This document shows, piece after piece, positions 31,683-32,251 of a stretch of 32,251 nt of DNA. Each line of letters opens with the position of its first letter. Within the stretch, counting starts at the first letter, position 1. This DNA is from PALSA-1006 sp036171275 (GTDB lineage Bacteria; Pseudomonadota; Gammaproteobacteria; Burkholderiales; Gallionellaceae): the NCBI GenBank assembly GCA_036171275.1, contig JAVHQT010000083.1, positions 1 to 32,251 on the forward strand, in the 5' to 3' direction. Under the pieces are notes generated by a model. It was not told where the DNA came from and did not search any database. It saw only the letters and a list, made by a program, of their open reading frames with translations. The position numbers and the translations under genes are program-made.

Positions 31683-32251
31683 ATGAAGCGTATAAATGTT
31701 ACTTTGCAAGATATTGCTCGCTGGCGAAAGCAGGGTAAAGGTCTAGGCACAGGCAAAGACTATAAACCTTGGGTTGAGGTTCGAGATGTTCCGAGCAAAG
31801 GACGTTCTCACCGTACCAAAGGCATAAAAACAGGTCGCAGCCACCATCTTCTTTCTGATCTCGAATATCATCATTTCCTCTATTTAGAATATAACTCGCA
31901 AGTTATAGATATTCGCGAGCAATTTCCGTTATTCCCAATCGACAGAGCAATAGGTATTGCAGAATCACTGTCCATTCCTTATCCATTATTTATCGGTACG
32001 CAAACTCCCTATGTTATGACCACTGACTTCGTGGTCACAATAAAAAATGGAAATGGAAGTCCGCGTTTCCATGCTCGACAAATCAAGTATGAAAAGGATC
32101 TTGAAGATAAAAGGACAATGGAAAAGTTGGAGATAGATCGTGTGTTTTGGGAAATGCTTGGGGTGAGTTGGGATATAGGGATTGATAATCTAAATAAAAT
32201 GGCTCTATGTGAAATACAGTGGGTAATTGAATTTCAACTTACCGCACAAAA
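31683..32251 (+). CDS. tnsA: Tn7-type transposon endonuclease TnsA (3' end off window)
   Basis: TnsA cuts the 5' ends of the transposon and acts together with TnsB. The 189 visible codons start MKRINVTLQDIARWRKQGKG and continue GHGKDY-like (GTGKDYKPW), VPSKGRSHR, KTGRSHHLLSDLEYHHF, VIDIREQFPLFPIDR, MTTDFVV, ARQIKYEKDLEDKRTMEKLE. The four catalytic residues known from Tn7 TnsA (E63, D114, Q130, K132) correspond to E61, D115, Q133 and K135, all present, so the nuclease is probably active. Similarity to Tn7 TnsA runs from the first residues to the window edge. AAGGAGG lies shortly before the ATG. It starts 116 bases after the sodB stop; tnsB should follow. Confidence 0.94.
   Translation, partial: MKRINVTLQDIARWRKQGKGLGTGKDYKPWVEVRDVPSKGRSHRTKGIKTGRSHHLLSDLEYHHFLYLEYNSQVIDIREQFPLFPIDRAIGIAESLSIPYPLFIGTQTPYVMTTDFVVTIKNGNGSPRFHARQIKYEKDLEDKRTMEKLEIDRVFWEMLGVSWDIGIDNLNKMALCEIQWVIEFQLTAQ

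Larger units (their letters stand above)
31580..32251 (+). mobile_element. Right end of a Tn7-like transposon inserted after sodB (continues off window)
   Basis: The element is recognised from tnsA plus end-like repeats. The outermost boundary is set at TGT (31580-31582), since Tn7-type elements begin with TGT; the five bases before it (CATCT, 31575-31579) would be the target duplication. The orientation, conserved gene pointing at the right end and tnsA reading inward, is the Tn7/glmS arrangement. From about 31580 the DNA is visibly more AT-rich than the genes to the left. The rest (tnsB, tnsC, the target selector, cargo and left end) lies outside, so completeness and type cannot be judged. 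Confidence 0.8.

Noticed and set aside
1..32251. CRISPR arrays, tRNA and rRNA genes
   Set aside because: No regularly spaced repeat-spacer pattern and no cloverleaf or rRNA-like sequence was found on either strand.
31683..32251. Reading the final frame as an isolated restriction-like nuclease or a decayed transposon remnant
   Set aside because: All four TnsA catalytic positions are kept, similarity to Tn7 TnsA is continuous, and phased end repeats with a strong ribosome binding site precede it.

Overview
The window looks like chromosome from a Gram-negative proteobacterium, probably beta- or gammaproteobacterial. The reasons are an LPS heptosyltransferase, TonB-dependent and YfaZ-type outer membrane proteins, sigma-32-type heat-shock promoters combined with an HrcA/CIRCE operator at groESL, and the ilvE / small zinc protein / waaF gene order. 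The exact lineage cannot be fixed from sequence reading alone.

Layout. 1-6880 (minus strand): a cobalamin unit. A cobalamin riboswitch is followed by btuB, cobO, cbiB, a fused threonine-phosphate decarboxylase/cobyric acid synthase gene, and cobU (cut by the window edge). A 10-base N run at 951-960 hides an assembly gap inside the cobyric acid synthase domain. 7040-9368 (minus): an unrecognised lipoprotein, a TauE/SafE permease and an EVE-domain protein. 9526-13992 (minus): htpG with its terminator and a consensus-like sigma-32 promoter, then two peptide/nickel-type ABC permeases without ATPase or binding protein. 14134-14712 (plus): a two-CBS-domain protein. 15204-16606 (minus): a small periplasmic coiled-coil protein, a YfaZ-like outer membrane protein and HU. 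16976-24663 (minus): three large signalling genes, CheB-CheR-coiled coil-PAS, PAS/GAF/PAS/GGDEF/EAL and receiver-PAS-PAS-GGDEF. 24941-25603 (minus): an isoprenylcysteine-methyltransferase-like membrane protein. 26170-28243 (minus): groESL with overlapping sigma-32 promoter and CIRCE. 28599-31567 (plus): ilvE, a zf-CHCC protein, waaF, then sodB.

The most notable feature is at the right edge. Thirteen bases after the sodB stop codon, a TGT is followed by three imperfect direct repeats at an exact 19-bp period. Next comes a strong ribosome binding site and an open reading frame, running off the window, that is clearly a Tn7-type TnsA endonuclease with all four expected catalytic residues. The arrangement (conserved chromosomal gene, transposon right end, tnsA transcribed inward) mirrors Tn7 next to glmS. 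It suggests a Tn7-like transposon that uses the 3' end of sodB as its attachment site, with the rest of the element and its cargo outside the window.

How the genes work together. The cobalamin genes cover corrinoid uptake (BtuB), adenosylation (CobO), aminopropanol-linker synthesis and attachment (CobD-type decarboxylase, CbiB), amidation (CobQ) and nucleotide-loop activation (CobU); they are packed with 4- to 8-base overlaps or short gaps behind one riboswitch. The three signalling genes form a likely co-transcribed c-di-GMP module. htpG and groESL share the same sigma-32 promoter geometry (13-bp spacer), but only groESL carries CIRCE.
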